Shown here: positions 1 to 5,110 of the stretch, in pieces | How positions within the stretch are numbered: position 1 is the stretch's first letter | Layout: each line of letters opens with the position of its first letter | Assembly: GCA_945938055.1 (NCBI GenBank) | Contig: CAMEUH010000160.1 | Span: 1 to 6,015 of the forward strand | DNA: 6,015 nucleotides | Direction of reading: 5' to 3' | DNA from: an uncultured Eubacteriaceae bacterium | GTDB taxonomy: Bacteria; Bacillota; Clostridia; Lachnospirales; Lachnospiraceae | Position numbers and translations under genes: made by a program | The notes under the pieces: generated by a model | What the model saw: only the letters and a program-made list of their open reading frames with translations | Told to the model about the DNA's origin: nothing | Databases searched by the model: none

Positions 1-156
1 AAGGATTTCCTTCATCTTGGCATCAGTTACTTTATATTTTCTGCGTAATGCTCTATTTTTATCACGCTCTCGATCAAAAGTATAATCAAAACCAAGTTCC
101 CCGTCTAACACTACTTCATGAAGTCTCTGAGCAATTATATTGCCCATGGGAATCAT
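1..156 (-). CDS. Unrecognised small protein, N-terminal 52 residues (truncated by window edge)
   Basis: An open frame begins at ATG 156 and stays open to position 1, so only 52 residues are visible and the C-terminus lies outside. The start has an AAAGGAG ribosome binding site at 164-170, seven bases upstream, and a full consensus promoter further upstream, so this is very likely a real, well expressed or tightly controlled gene. The visible part begins MIPMGNIIAQRLHE and has an acidic stretch (ELGFDYTFDRERD) followed by a basic one (RALRRKYKVTDAKMK). There is no signal peptide or membrane segment. I do not recognise the family. A second in-frame Met at residue 4 is a possible start but is less well spaced from the ribosome binding site. 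The promoter and operator arrangement resembles that of self-repressing regulators and toxin-antitoxin operons, but this is inference from context only. Confidence 0.75.
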   Translation of the reverse strand, partial: MIPMGNIIAQRLHEVVLDGELGFDYTFDRERDKNRALRRKYKVTDAKMKEIL

Positions 157-184
157 ATACCTTCTCCTTTCTTCAGTTTCTTTT

Positions 185-213
185 ATTATACAAATGATAC
201 ACTTTTTTGTCAA
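185..213 (-). promoter_or_regulatory. Consensus SigA promoter of the truncated left-edge gene
   Basis: Read on the minus strand, the -35 hexamer is TTGACA (208-213) and the -10 hexamer is TATAAT (185-190), separated by exactly 17 bases. Both hexamers match the vegetative sigma consensus perfectly. Transcription would start near 178, about 20 bases before the ATG at 156, leaving a short leader that contains only the ribosome binding site. A perfect inverted repeat covers the -35 and most of the spacer (separate entry). Confidence 0.9.
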
Positions 214-224
214 GTGTATCATTT
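192..224. promoter_or_regulatory. Perfect 13-bp inverted repeat, probable operator
   Basis: The arms AAATGATACACTT (192-204) and AAGTGTATCATTT (212-224) are perfect reverse complements separated by 7 bases. The element covers the -35 hexamer and ends one base upstream of the -10 hexamer of the minus-strand promoter. A dimeric repressor bound here would block RNA polymerase. A terminator for plus-strand transcription is less likely: the stem is AT-rich and no plus-strand gene lies upstream within the window. The cognate regulator is not visible; it may be the truncated gene or its neighbour beyond the left edge. Confidence 0.75.
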
Positions 225-385
225 TTTAGGTGCTTCTTCAATGAACAATATCAATCATTCAAAAATAAGTCTCTGCTATATACCTTTTCTTTCACGTCTG
301 CCAATTCTTCCGACTGCCGATTAGCAAGAATTACTCTGCAATTTTTCTTAAACTTTTTATCTCTTTTCGGAACACCTCTTTTACC
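225..385. other. AT-rich intergenic spacer with no supported feature
   Basis: This lies between two divergent promoters. Open frames on the plus strand start inside or next to the operator, lack ribosome binding sites and read as low-complexity Phe/Leu/Ser-rich peptide. A minus-strand frame closing at TGA 251-253 has no usable start. I see no RNA motif or repeat. Confidence 0.5.
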
Positions 386-414
386 TTTACACCAGCCCAA
401 AAATATAGTAAAAT
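386..414 (+). promoter_or_regulatory. Probable SigA promoter of prfC
   Basis: The -35 is TTTACA (386-391) and the -10 is TAAAAT (409-414), with a 17-base spacer; each hexamer departs from consensus at one position. Transcription would begin near 421, giving a leader of about 60 bases before the GTG at 482. A TATAAT at 436-441 is closer to the gene but lacks a matching -35. Confidence 0.65.
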
Positions 415-466
415 ATTTCGGTATGCATGCCAGCTTATAATGGCAGCATGGAACCTGATTTTATAT

Positions 467-472
467 AGGAGG
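467..472 (+). promoter_or_regulatory. AGGAGG ribosome binding site fixing the prfC start
   Basis: A perfect AGGAGG lies nine bases before GTG 482. The upstream in-frame ATG at 440 has no such site and would add 14 residues not seen in RF3 proteins, so the GTG is the better start. Confidence 0.85.
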
Positions 473-481
473 ACGCTTATC

Positions 482-2068
482 GTGGCTGATTATTCCAATG
501 AAATAAAGAAAAGAAGAACTTTTGCCATCATCTCCCACCCGGATGCCGGCAAGACCACACTGACTGAGAAATTCCTGTTGTATGGCGGTGCCATTAATCT
601 TGCAGGATCCGTTAAGGGAAAGAAGACTGCCAGACATGCCGTTTCGGACTGGATGGAAATTGAAAAGCAGAGAGGTATTTCGGTTACTTCTTCTGTATTA
701 CAGTTTAATTATGATAATTACTGCATTAATATCCTGGACACTCCGGGTCATGAAGATTTCTCAGAGGATACCTACCGTACCCTGATGGCTGCTGATTCTG
801 CCGTAATGGTTATCGACGCCAGCAAGGGTGTGGAACGCCAGACCATTAAACTTTTTAAGGTATGCGTCATGCGTAACATTCCGATTTTTACCTTTATTAA
901 TAAAATGGACCGGGAAGCAAATGATCCGTTTGAACTGTTAGATGAAATCGAGAAGGTGCTCGGTATTGCTACCTGTCCGATTAACTGGCCAATCGGTTCC
1001 GGCAAGGAATTTAAGGGTGTTTATGACCGTAACGAAAAATACGTTTCCAAATTTACAGCTGCCATGAATGGCCAGAAAGAAGTGGCAACCCAGAACATTT
1101 CCATTGAAGATCCTTCTCTTCGTGCAGAAATCGGAGATGCCTTCTATGAAAAATTAATGGAAGATATTGAACTTCTGGACAGTGCCGAATTTGACCAGGA
1201 TGCCGTAAGCAATGGTAAATTATCTCCGGTATTCTTTGGTTCTGCCTTGACAAATTTCGGTGTGGAGACCTTTCTGAAGCATTTCCTTAAGATGACCTAC
1301 TCACCGCTTCCAAGAAATTCAACAGAGGGCCTTATTGACCCATTTAAAGAAGATTTTTCGGCGTTTGTCTTTAAGATACAGGCTAACATGAACAAAGCCC
1401 ATCGTGACCGTATTGCTTTTATGCGTATCTGCTCCGGAAAATATGATGCAGGAATGGAAGTTTTTCACGTACAGGGCAACAAGAAAATCAAGCTTTCCCA
1501 GCCGCAGCAGATGATGGCTCAGGAACGCCACATTGTAGAGGAAGCTTATGCCGGAGACATTATTGGTGTATTTGACCCGGGTATTTTTTCCATCGGTGAC
1601 ACCCTCTGTGTCTCAAATAAGAAATTTGCTTATGAGGGAATTCCGACTTTTGCTCCGGAACATTTTGCCAGAGTACGCCAGATTGACACCATGAAACGGA
1701 AACAGTTTGTAAAAGGAATCAGTCAGATTGCACAGGAAGGTGCCATCCAGATTTTTCAGGAATTCAATACCGGCATGGAAGAAATTATTGTAGGTGTTGT
1801 AGGAACTCTGCAGTTTGACGTGTTAAAATTCCGTCTGGAGAGTGAGTATGGCGTGGAAATCCGTCTGGAGCCGCTGCCATATGAGCACATTCGCTGGGTT
1901 GTGAATAAGGGTGAAATTGATGTAAACCGTATCGTTGGCACATCCGACATGAAAAAGATTAAAGATTTGAAAGATAATCCGCTTCTCCTATTTATCAACA
2001 GCTGGTCTGTTGGAATGGTGGAAGAACGAAATCCGGATTTGAAGCTGGCAGAATTCAGCAGGGACTAA
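482..2068 (+). CDS. prfC: Peptide chain release factor 3 (RF3), translational GTPase
   Basis: RF3 is a cytoplasmic class II release factor. It uses GTP to drive RF1 and RF2 off the ribosome after peptide release. The GTG start gives 528 residues, the usual family length (E. coli RF3 has 529). The GTPase motifs are all visible: G1 HPDAGKTT (residues 19-26), G2 around RGIS-VT (64-69), G3 DTPGH (86-90), G4 NKMD (140-143) and G5 GSA (253-255). The segment SDWMEIEKQRGISVTSSV is typical of RF3 rather than EF-G. Domain II begins near residue 290 and the C-terminal RF3 domain near 395, including the conserved GTLQFDVLKFRL stretch at 441-452. The gene is monocistronic, with its own promoter and a strong terminator, and is convergent with the nuclease-like gene. 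No frameshift or missing motif is seen. Confidence 0.97.
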   Translation: MADYSNEIKKRRTFAIISHPDAGKTTLTEKFLLYGGAINLAGSVKGKKTARHAVSDWMEIEKQRGISVTSSVLQFNYDNYCINILDTPGHEDFSEDTYRTLMAADSAVMVIDASKGVERQTIKLFKVCVMRNIPIFTFINKMDREANDPFELLDEIEKVLGIATCPINWPIGSGKEFKGVYDRNEKYVSKFTAAMNGQKEVATQNISIEDPSLRAEIGDAFYEKLMEDIELLDSAEFDQDAVSNGKLSPVFFGSALTNFGVETFLKHFLKMTYSPLPRNSTEGLIDPFKEDFSAFVFKIQANMNKAHRDRIAFMRICSGKYDAGMEVFHVQGNKKIKLSQPQQMMAQERHIVEEAYAGDIIGVFDPGIFSIGDTLCVSNKKFAYEGIPTFAPEHFARVRQIDTMKRKQFVKGISQIAQEGAIQIFQEFNTGMEEIIVGVVGTLQFDVLKFRLESEYGVEIRLEPLPYEHIRWVVNKGEIDVNRIVGTSDMKKIKDLKDNPLLLFINSWSVGMVEERNPDLKLAEFSRD

Positions 2069-2119
2069 GCAAACCGCCTTCGGCTTATCCTGCAGGATTT
2101 TACCGTTTTTCTAACTTCT

Positions 2120-2172
2120 AACCCTCTTTACCGAATTGCCTCAGGGCAGCCGGCAAAGAGGGTTTTATTTTT
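2120..2172 (+). terminator. Intrinsic terminator after prfC
   Basis: The stem pairs AACCCTCTTT (2120-2129) with AAAGAGGGTT (2155-2164), continues after one mismatch with CCG/CGG (2131-2133 with 2151-2153), and is followed by a T-rich tract (2163-2172). It starts 51 bases after the prfC stop. On the minus strand no T-tract follows the hairpin, so it is a clear terminator only for prfC. Its T-tract overlaps the stop codon of the convergent gene (2165-2167). Confidence 0.9.
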
Positions 2173-2965
2173 CCATAATATGCAGTACTTTTTTCTTTAC
2201 ATGCTTTATATCTAATGGTTTTGTATTACTTTCACCGGTTATTAATAGCTGCTCTCCCAGATAATATCCATTATCTTCATATCGTCGTATCTTTGCCATG
2301 GCATTATTCAAATAATCCTCGTCATCAAGCATCCCCAAATGTTCCCAATATATCAGTCTTCTGTTCCGCACATTGATCAACGTAAAGTCTGGGTGTACTG
2401 TTACATTACCATCCAGCGTTAAAGGGAATTCGTATATATATGGAATATTGAGTTGTTCCAAAAGATTTGCAATAATAATTTCTGATTTTGAGCGCATTCG
2501 CTCCCCCTTATTAGAATAGTACTCCGGTGCATCACTTTGAAACTCCAGCTTCTTAAACTGTATTTTCTCCCATCTTTGTATAAACTGCGCATCCGTCTCT
2601 GTTACTGGATTCACCAGAGTCTGCTTGCCTTGAGGAAGTTTTTCATAAATTGATTCAATTGCACCGGTATCATATATCCTGTCTAATCGAGTCAGAAGAT
2701 CCTTTTCCTGTTTTGCAGCTTTTATTACTTTTTCATCATATTCATGTTGAATCATCTGTTCAATTTTTCTTTTTTCAGATTTAGGTAGATATGTTCCATT
2801 TTTATCACTTGAATCAGAACGCAAGTAATACTGAAACCCTTTGCCATGCTTACTTGCTCTAATATTTCCCTGTTGTAGTTTTTTGATCTCTTTTTCCTTT
2901 TTCTGAATAATTTCCTGTAATACTTCCATACGTTCCATAATCTGTGTCTTTAATTGATGATACAT
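2165..2965 (-). CDS. Uncharacterised protein with coiled coil and PD-(D/E)XK nuclease-like domain
   Basis: This protein has 266 residues and a strong start: AGGAGG at 2974-2979 lies eight bases before ATG 2965. Residues about 5-33 are a charged heptad-like helix, probably a coiled coil. Residues 34-62 (around KGFQYYLR and GTYLPKSEK) resemble a conserved N-terminal module that I recall from many hypothetical proteins of gut Clostridia. The C-terminal half has the layout of a PD-(D/E)XK nuclease core: GERMRSKSE with Glu162 on the first helix, VHPDFT with Asp193, then IYWEHLG with Glu208. The usual lysine of the third motif is not in place (the motif reads E-H-L), so catalysis is uncertain; His209 is a possible substitute. 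There is no partner gene on its strand. It is flanked by convergent prfC and, on its 5' side, by the 74-bp repeat array. No good promoter is obvious just upstream; a TATAAC near 2987-2992 lacks a -35. The nuclease fold is inferred from motif order only and the biological role is unknown. Confidence 0.85.
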   Translation of the reverse strand: MYHQLKTQIMERMEVLQEIIQKKEKEIKKLQQGNIRASKHGKGFQYYLRSDSSDKNGTYLPKSEKRKIEQMIQHEYDEKVIKAAKQEKDLLTRLDRIYDTGAIESIYEKLPQGKQTLVNPVTETDAQFIQRWEKIQFKKLEFQSDAPEYYSNKGERMRSKSEIIIANLLEQLNIPYIYEFPLTLDGNVTVHPDFTLINVRNRRLIYWEHLGMLDDEDYLNNAMAKIRRYEDNGYYLGEQLLITGESNTKPLDIKHVKKKVLHIMEK

Positions 2966-3021
2966 ACGGATTACCTCCTTTTTGTTATATTTGTGGTACT
3001 ACTTTTCCACTTGTTTCCTTC

Positions 3022-3046
3022 AATTGCTTATTTTAATTGCTTATTT
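3022..3046. repeat. Short direct repeat, AATTGCTTATTT twice
   Basis: The 12-mer AATTGCTTATTT occurs at 3022-3033 and again at 3035-3046, a 13-base period. It ends exactly where the 74-bp array begins. It lies in the presumed leader of the nuclease-like gene. It could be simple slippage or a scar at the array boundary. Confidence 0.8.
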
Positions 3047-3310
3047 CATTCCGGCATAGTGATTCGCACTTTTTCTATTTCCTACGCCTGCCAGGCCACT
3101 TACAGGGCACTCACCTCCTTTATTCCGGCATAGCGATTTACACTTTCCCACTTTCCTACGCCAATAAGCCCCTGAAACAACCACCCACCTCCTTCATTAT
3201 GGCATAGCGATTTACACTTTCCCACTTTCCTACGCCAACAAGCCCCTGAAACAACCACCCACCTCCTTCATTATGGCATAGCAATTCGCACTTTCGTCTT
3301 TTCCTACGCC
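3047..3310 (-). repeat. Tandem array of four 74-bp units, hairpin-forming on the minus strand
   Basis: The plus-strand block GGCATAG starts at 3053, 3127, 3201 and 3275, exactly 74 bases apart. Each is followed 29 bases later by CTACGCC (3082, 3156, 3230, 3304), defining a 36-bp module separated by 38-bp spacers. Units two and three differ at one base in 74; modules one and four are diverged in the middle. Each spacer carries CACCTCCTT, the extended Shine-Dalgarno sequence when read on the minus strand. On minus-strand RNA, GGCGU pairs with AUGCC, and an inner AGUG pairs with CACU, CGCU or UGCU, so all changes keep pairing through G-U wobbles. On the plus strand the same positions give A-C mismatches. 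The period is not a multiple of three, so a repeated protein is unlikely. It is not a CRISPR array, because the two full spacers 2 and 3 are nearly identical and the modules vary. The function is unknown; it may be a dispersed intergenic repeat or a structured RNA leader. Confidence 0.85.
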
Positions 3311-3534
3311 TCCAAGTTATCTCCATTCTACTTTCCGCCCCCTTCCTGTCCATTTTCTAGCTACTATGAATTGCTACCAGCTGTCAGACTTCTATTTATT
3401 TAGTTGCTTCACGCCAAATACACATAATATGCAATCATTCACTATATACATAAATCATCATATGGGATTAATACATGCCAGATTATTTCCATAATTGAAA
3501 ATACGGCTTAAAACTAATAGAAAAATTATACATA
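3311..3534. other. AT-rich intergenic DNA, no supported feature
   Basis: Right after the fourth module the spacer sequence decays: the expected CACCTCCTT position reads as a C-rich degenerate version. After that I see only AT-rich DNA. A short minus-strand frame (3156-3353) is a read-through of the repeats, not a gene. No promoter with two acceptable hexamers was found. Confidence 0.5.
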
Positions 3535-3563
3535 CCGGCACTTACAATTCATGCAGGTGCCGG
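3535..3563 (-). terminator. Possible weak terminator downstream of dapF
   Basis: CCGGCAC (3535-3541) and GTGCCGG (3557-3563) form a perfect 7-bp GC-rich stem with a 15-base loop. On the minus strand the stem is followed, after eight bases, by a run of five T. It lies about 80 bases beyond the dapF stop. The T-run is too distant for a textbook intrinsic terminator, so the call is tentative. Confidence 0.35.
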
Positions 3564-3610
3564 CATAAAGAATTTATAGAACCGTCCAAATAAACTATTA
3601 CAATTGAACC

Positions 3611-3641
3611 GGCTTCAATTGAACCTAATAAACTTGAAGCC
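3611..3641 (-). terminator. Hairpin just after the dapF stop, possible 3' end structure
   Basis: GGCTTCAA (3611-3618) pairs perfectly with TTGAAGCC (3634-3641) around a 15-base loop, starting four bases after the dapF stop codon. No T-tract follows on the minus strand, so it may stabilise the mRNA end or act with the next hairpin rather than terminate alone. CAATTGAACC also occurs twice here as a direct repeat (3601-3610 and 3617-3626). Confidence 0.4.
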
Positions 3642-3645
3642 TCTT

Positions 3646-4488
3646 TCACCAGTCAATTTCAATGGTGCCTTCAAAAACCGTAGTTGCAGGGCCTTCCATA
3701 AAAATTAAATCATTTTCCCGATCCCAGGAAATCTTAAGATTTCCTCCAAGTAACTTAATCGTGGCCTCATCTTCACAAAGACCGTTCAGTACGGAAGCAA
3801 CCAGTGTTGCACAAGCACCAGTTCCACAAGCAAGGGTCTCACCTGCACCGCGTTCCCATACCCGCATTTTTAGGTTTCTGCGGTCAATCACCTGTACAAA
3901 CTCTGTATTGGTCTTTTCCGGAAATTTCTCATGTTTTTCAAAGAGCGGTCCGATGGTTTCAATTGGCAAATCCTCTGTGGAATCCACATACACGACCGCA
4001 TGCGGATTTCCCATGGAAACACAGGTCATCTTATATTCCCGTCCATCCACAAGAATCGGTTCTGCCACAACCGGACTTTTTCCTTTCGCACAAACAGGAA
4101 TCTTTTCCGCTTCCAGAATCGGGCTTCCCATGTTCACCCGGACCGAAACCACTTTTCCATCTTTCACATTTAAATCCAGATATTTTACGCCGGCAAGTGT
4201 ATCAACGGTAATCTGCTTCTTGTCAGTCAGTCCCTTGTCATACACATACTTTCCCACGCAGCGGATTCCGTTACCGCACATCTGCGCCTGTGAGCCGTCT
4301 GAATTATACATTGCCATGAAGAAATCTGCCTTGTCGGATGATTTAATCAGAATCAGTCCGTCCGAGCCAATACCAAAATGCCGGTCACTCACTTTTATGG
4401 CAATTTCTTTTGGGTTGGAAAGACTGTTCTTGGTACAGTCCACATAAACATAATCATTGCCACAGCCTTCCATTTTCGTAAAATTCAT
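3646..4488 (-). CDS. dapF: Diaminopimelate epimerase
   Basis: DapF interconverts LL- and meso-2,6-diaminopimelate in the cytoplasm without a cofactor. This supplies the precursor of lysine and of the peptidoglycan cross-linking residue. The protein is 280 residues, normal for the family. The two catalytic cysteines are present: Cys71 in MCGNGIRC and Cys221 in ACGTGACA. Other family segments are MEGCGNDYVYVD (6-17), HFGIGSDGL (37-45), MGNPHAVV (159-166) and WERGAGETLACGTGA (211-225). The start at 4488 is chosen because AAAGGAG lies six bases upstream and the protein then begins MNFTKMEGCGND, the family N-terminus; the open frame extends 43 residues further upstream but that part overlaps the ANTAR gene. 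It is the last gene of the glnA-ANTAR-dapF set, 37 bases behind the ANTAR gene. No defect is seen. Confidence 0.97.
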   Translation of the reverse strand: MNFTKMEGCGNDYVYVDCTKNSLSNPKEIAIKVSDRHFGIGSDGLILIKSSDKADFFMAMYNSDGSQAQMCGNGIRCVGKYVYDKGLTDKKQITVDTLAGVKYLDLNVKDGKVVSVRVNMGSPILEAEKIPVCAKGKSPVVAEPILVDGREYKMTCVSMGNPHAVVYVDSTEDLPIETIGPLFEKHEKFPEKTNTEFVQVIDRRNLKMRVWERGAGETLACGTGACATLVASVLNGLCEDEATIKLLGGNLKISWDRENDLIFMEGPATTVFEGTIEIDW

Positions 4489-4494
4489 ACGTTG

Positions 4495-4501
4495 CTCCTT
4501 T
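4495..4501 (-). promoter_or_regulatory. Ribosome binding site fixing the dapF start
   Basis: AAAGGAG on the minus strand, six bases before ATG 4488. An alternative in-frame ATG at 4509 would have no well spaced site and would add seven residues. Confidence 0.8.
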
Positions 4502-4525
4502 CTCGCCATCCTTCTTCCATACGGA

Positions 4526-5077
4526 TTAAGCATATATGCTAAGCACCATTCCTGCAGTTTCAACCATGCTGTTACCACTATCCATGCTGCATTTCTGGAT
4601 ATAGCGGTGTGCCTCATCCTCCGTCATGTTATTCTTTTCCATGAGAAGTCTTTTGGCATCCCGAATCAGAATCATTTCCTTTTCATTTCGTTCTGTCGGT
4701 TTCTGCCGTTTTTTACGCCGCTGAATCATCTGTGTCTCAATCATCATGTTCAGCGTTTCTGTCAGTGTGTGTACTTTAATCGGCATTGGAACAAAGACCA
4801 CATCCATGTCATCACGTTCACTCCAATGACCTTCCGACGCCACAAGAAGAATCTTAAACTGCTTCGGCAGATACTGATACAAATCGGAATACAACATGTC
4901 AGATAACTTATATCCGCATACTACAATTCCTCCATCCAGACTATCTACCAACTGCAGTACATGAGCCCCTGACGTACAGGAAGATGACACGGAAAATCCA
5001 CTTCTTCCCAAAACCGATTTTATGTTTCTGGCATCCTCAATCCGTGGAAATGCCACAATAATATTCGTCGTCACCAT
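4526..5077 (-). CDS. ANTAR-domain RNA-binding regulator with degenerate receiver (NitR-like)
   Basis: ANTAR proteins bind tandem hairpins in nascent RNA and prevent transcription termination. This one has 183 residues: an N-terminal receiver-like domain (about 1-115), a basic coiled-coil linker (RRKKRQK, 120-126) and a C-terminal ANTAR domain (about 125-181) with the family pattern A-K-R-L-L-M followed by MTEDEAHRYI and ending VETAGMVL. The receiver appears unable to be phosphorylated: the strand that should carry the acceptor Asp reads GIVVCGYKL (50-58), and the conserved Lys-Pro after the fifth strand reads MP (98-99). This resembles AmiR-type pseudo-receivers, which are controlled by protein partners instead. 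The gene starts 33 bases after the glnA stop, with AGAGG at 5086-5090. Clostridial NitR, a putative antiterminator encoded next to glnA, is the best precedent. Its likely target, a paired-hairpin leader upstream of glnA, lies beyond the right edge. I infer a nitrogen-regulation role from the neighbour. Confidence 0.9.
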   Translation of the reverse strand: MVTTNIIVAFPRIEDARNIKSVLGRSGFSVSSSCTSGAHVLQLVDSLDGGIVVCGYKLSDMLYSDLYQYLPKQFKILLVASEGHWSERDDMDVVFVPMPIKVHTLTETLNMMIETQMIQRRKKRQKPTERNEKEMILIRDAKRLLMEKNNMTEDEAHRYIQKCSMDSGNSMVETAGMVLSIYA

Positions 5078-5110
5078 ATATTATGCCTCTATGCTCATGT
5101 AACTCATTGA

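Noticed and set aside
436..441. TATAAT as an alternative prfC -10
   Set aside because: No acceptable -35 hexamer lies 16-18 bases upstream, while the pair at 386-414 has both hexamers at ideal spacing.
251..460. Minus-strand open frame ending at TGA 251-253 with Lys-rich, protein-like sequence
   Set aside because: It has no ATG and no ribosome binding site and overlaps the prfC promoter. A decayed gene fragment cannot be excluded, but the support is too weak to list.
440..481. N-terminal extension of prfC from ATG 440
   Set aside because: The AGGAGG lies inside this stretch, nine bases before GTG 482, and the predicted -10-like TATAAT overlaps the ATG; RF3 proteins begin at the GTG-equivalent position.
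3047..3310. CRISPR array (36-bp repeats, 38-bp spacers)
   Set aside because: The sizes fit, but spacers two and three differ at only one base, the modules themselves vary in the middle, and no cas gene is present. It is an ordinary tandem repeat with a conserved hairpin.
3156..3353. 65-residue minus-strand reading frame across the repeats
   Set aside because: Its repeated peptide is simply the DNA repeat read through; the 74-bp period changes frame at each unit and no spaced ribosome binding site precedes its ATG.
3662..4447. 261-residue plus-strand frame
   Set aside because: It is antisense to dapF, which has both catalytic cysteines and a full family-length sequence; the frame is a codon-composition shadow.
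4529..4540. 12-bp perfect palindrome AGCATATATGCT at the end of the ANTAR gene
   Set aside because: It encodes the last residues of the protein, is short and AT-rich, and has no neighbouring promoter elements; probably chance.
4457..4906. 149-residue plus-strand frame
   Set aside because: Antisense to the ANTAR gene, rich in His, Phe and Cys, with no ribosome binding site.
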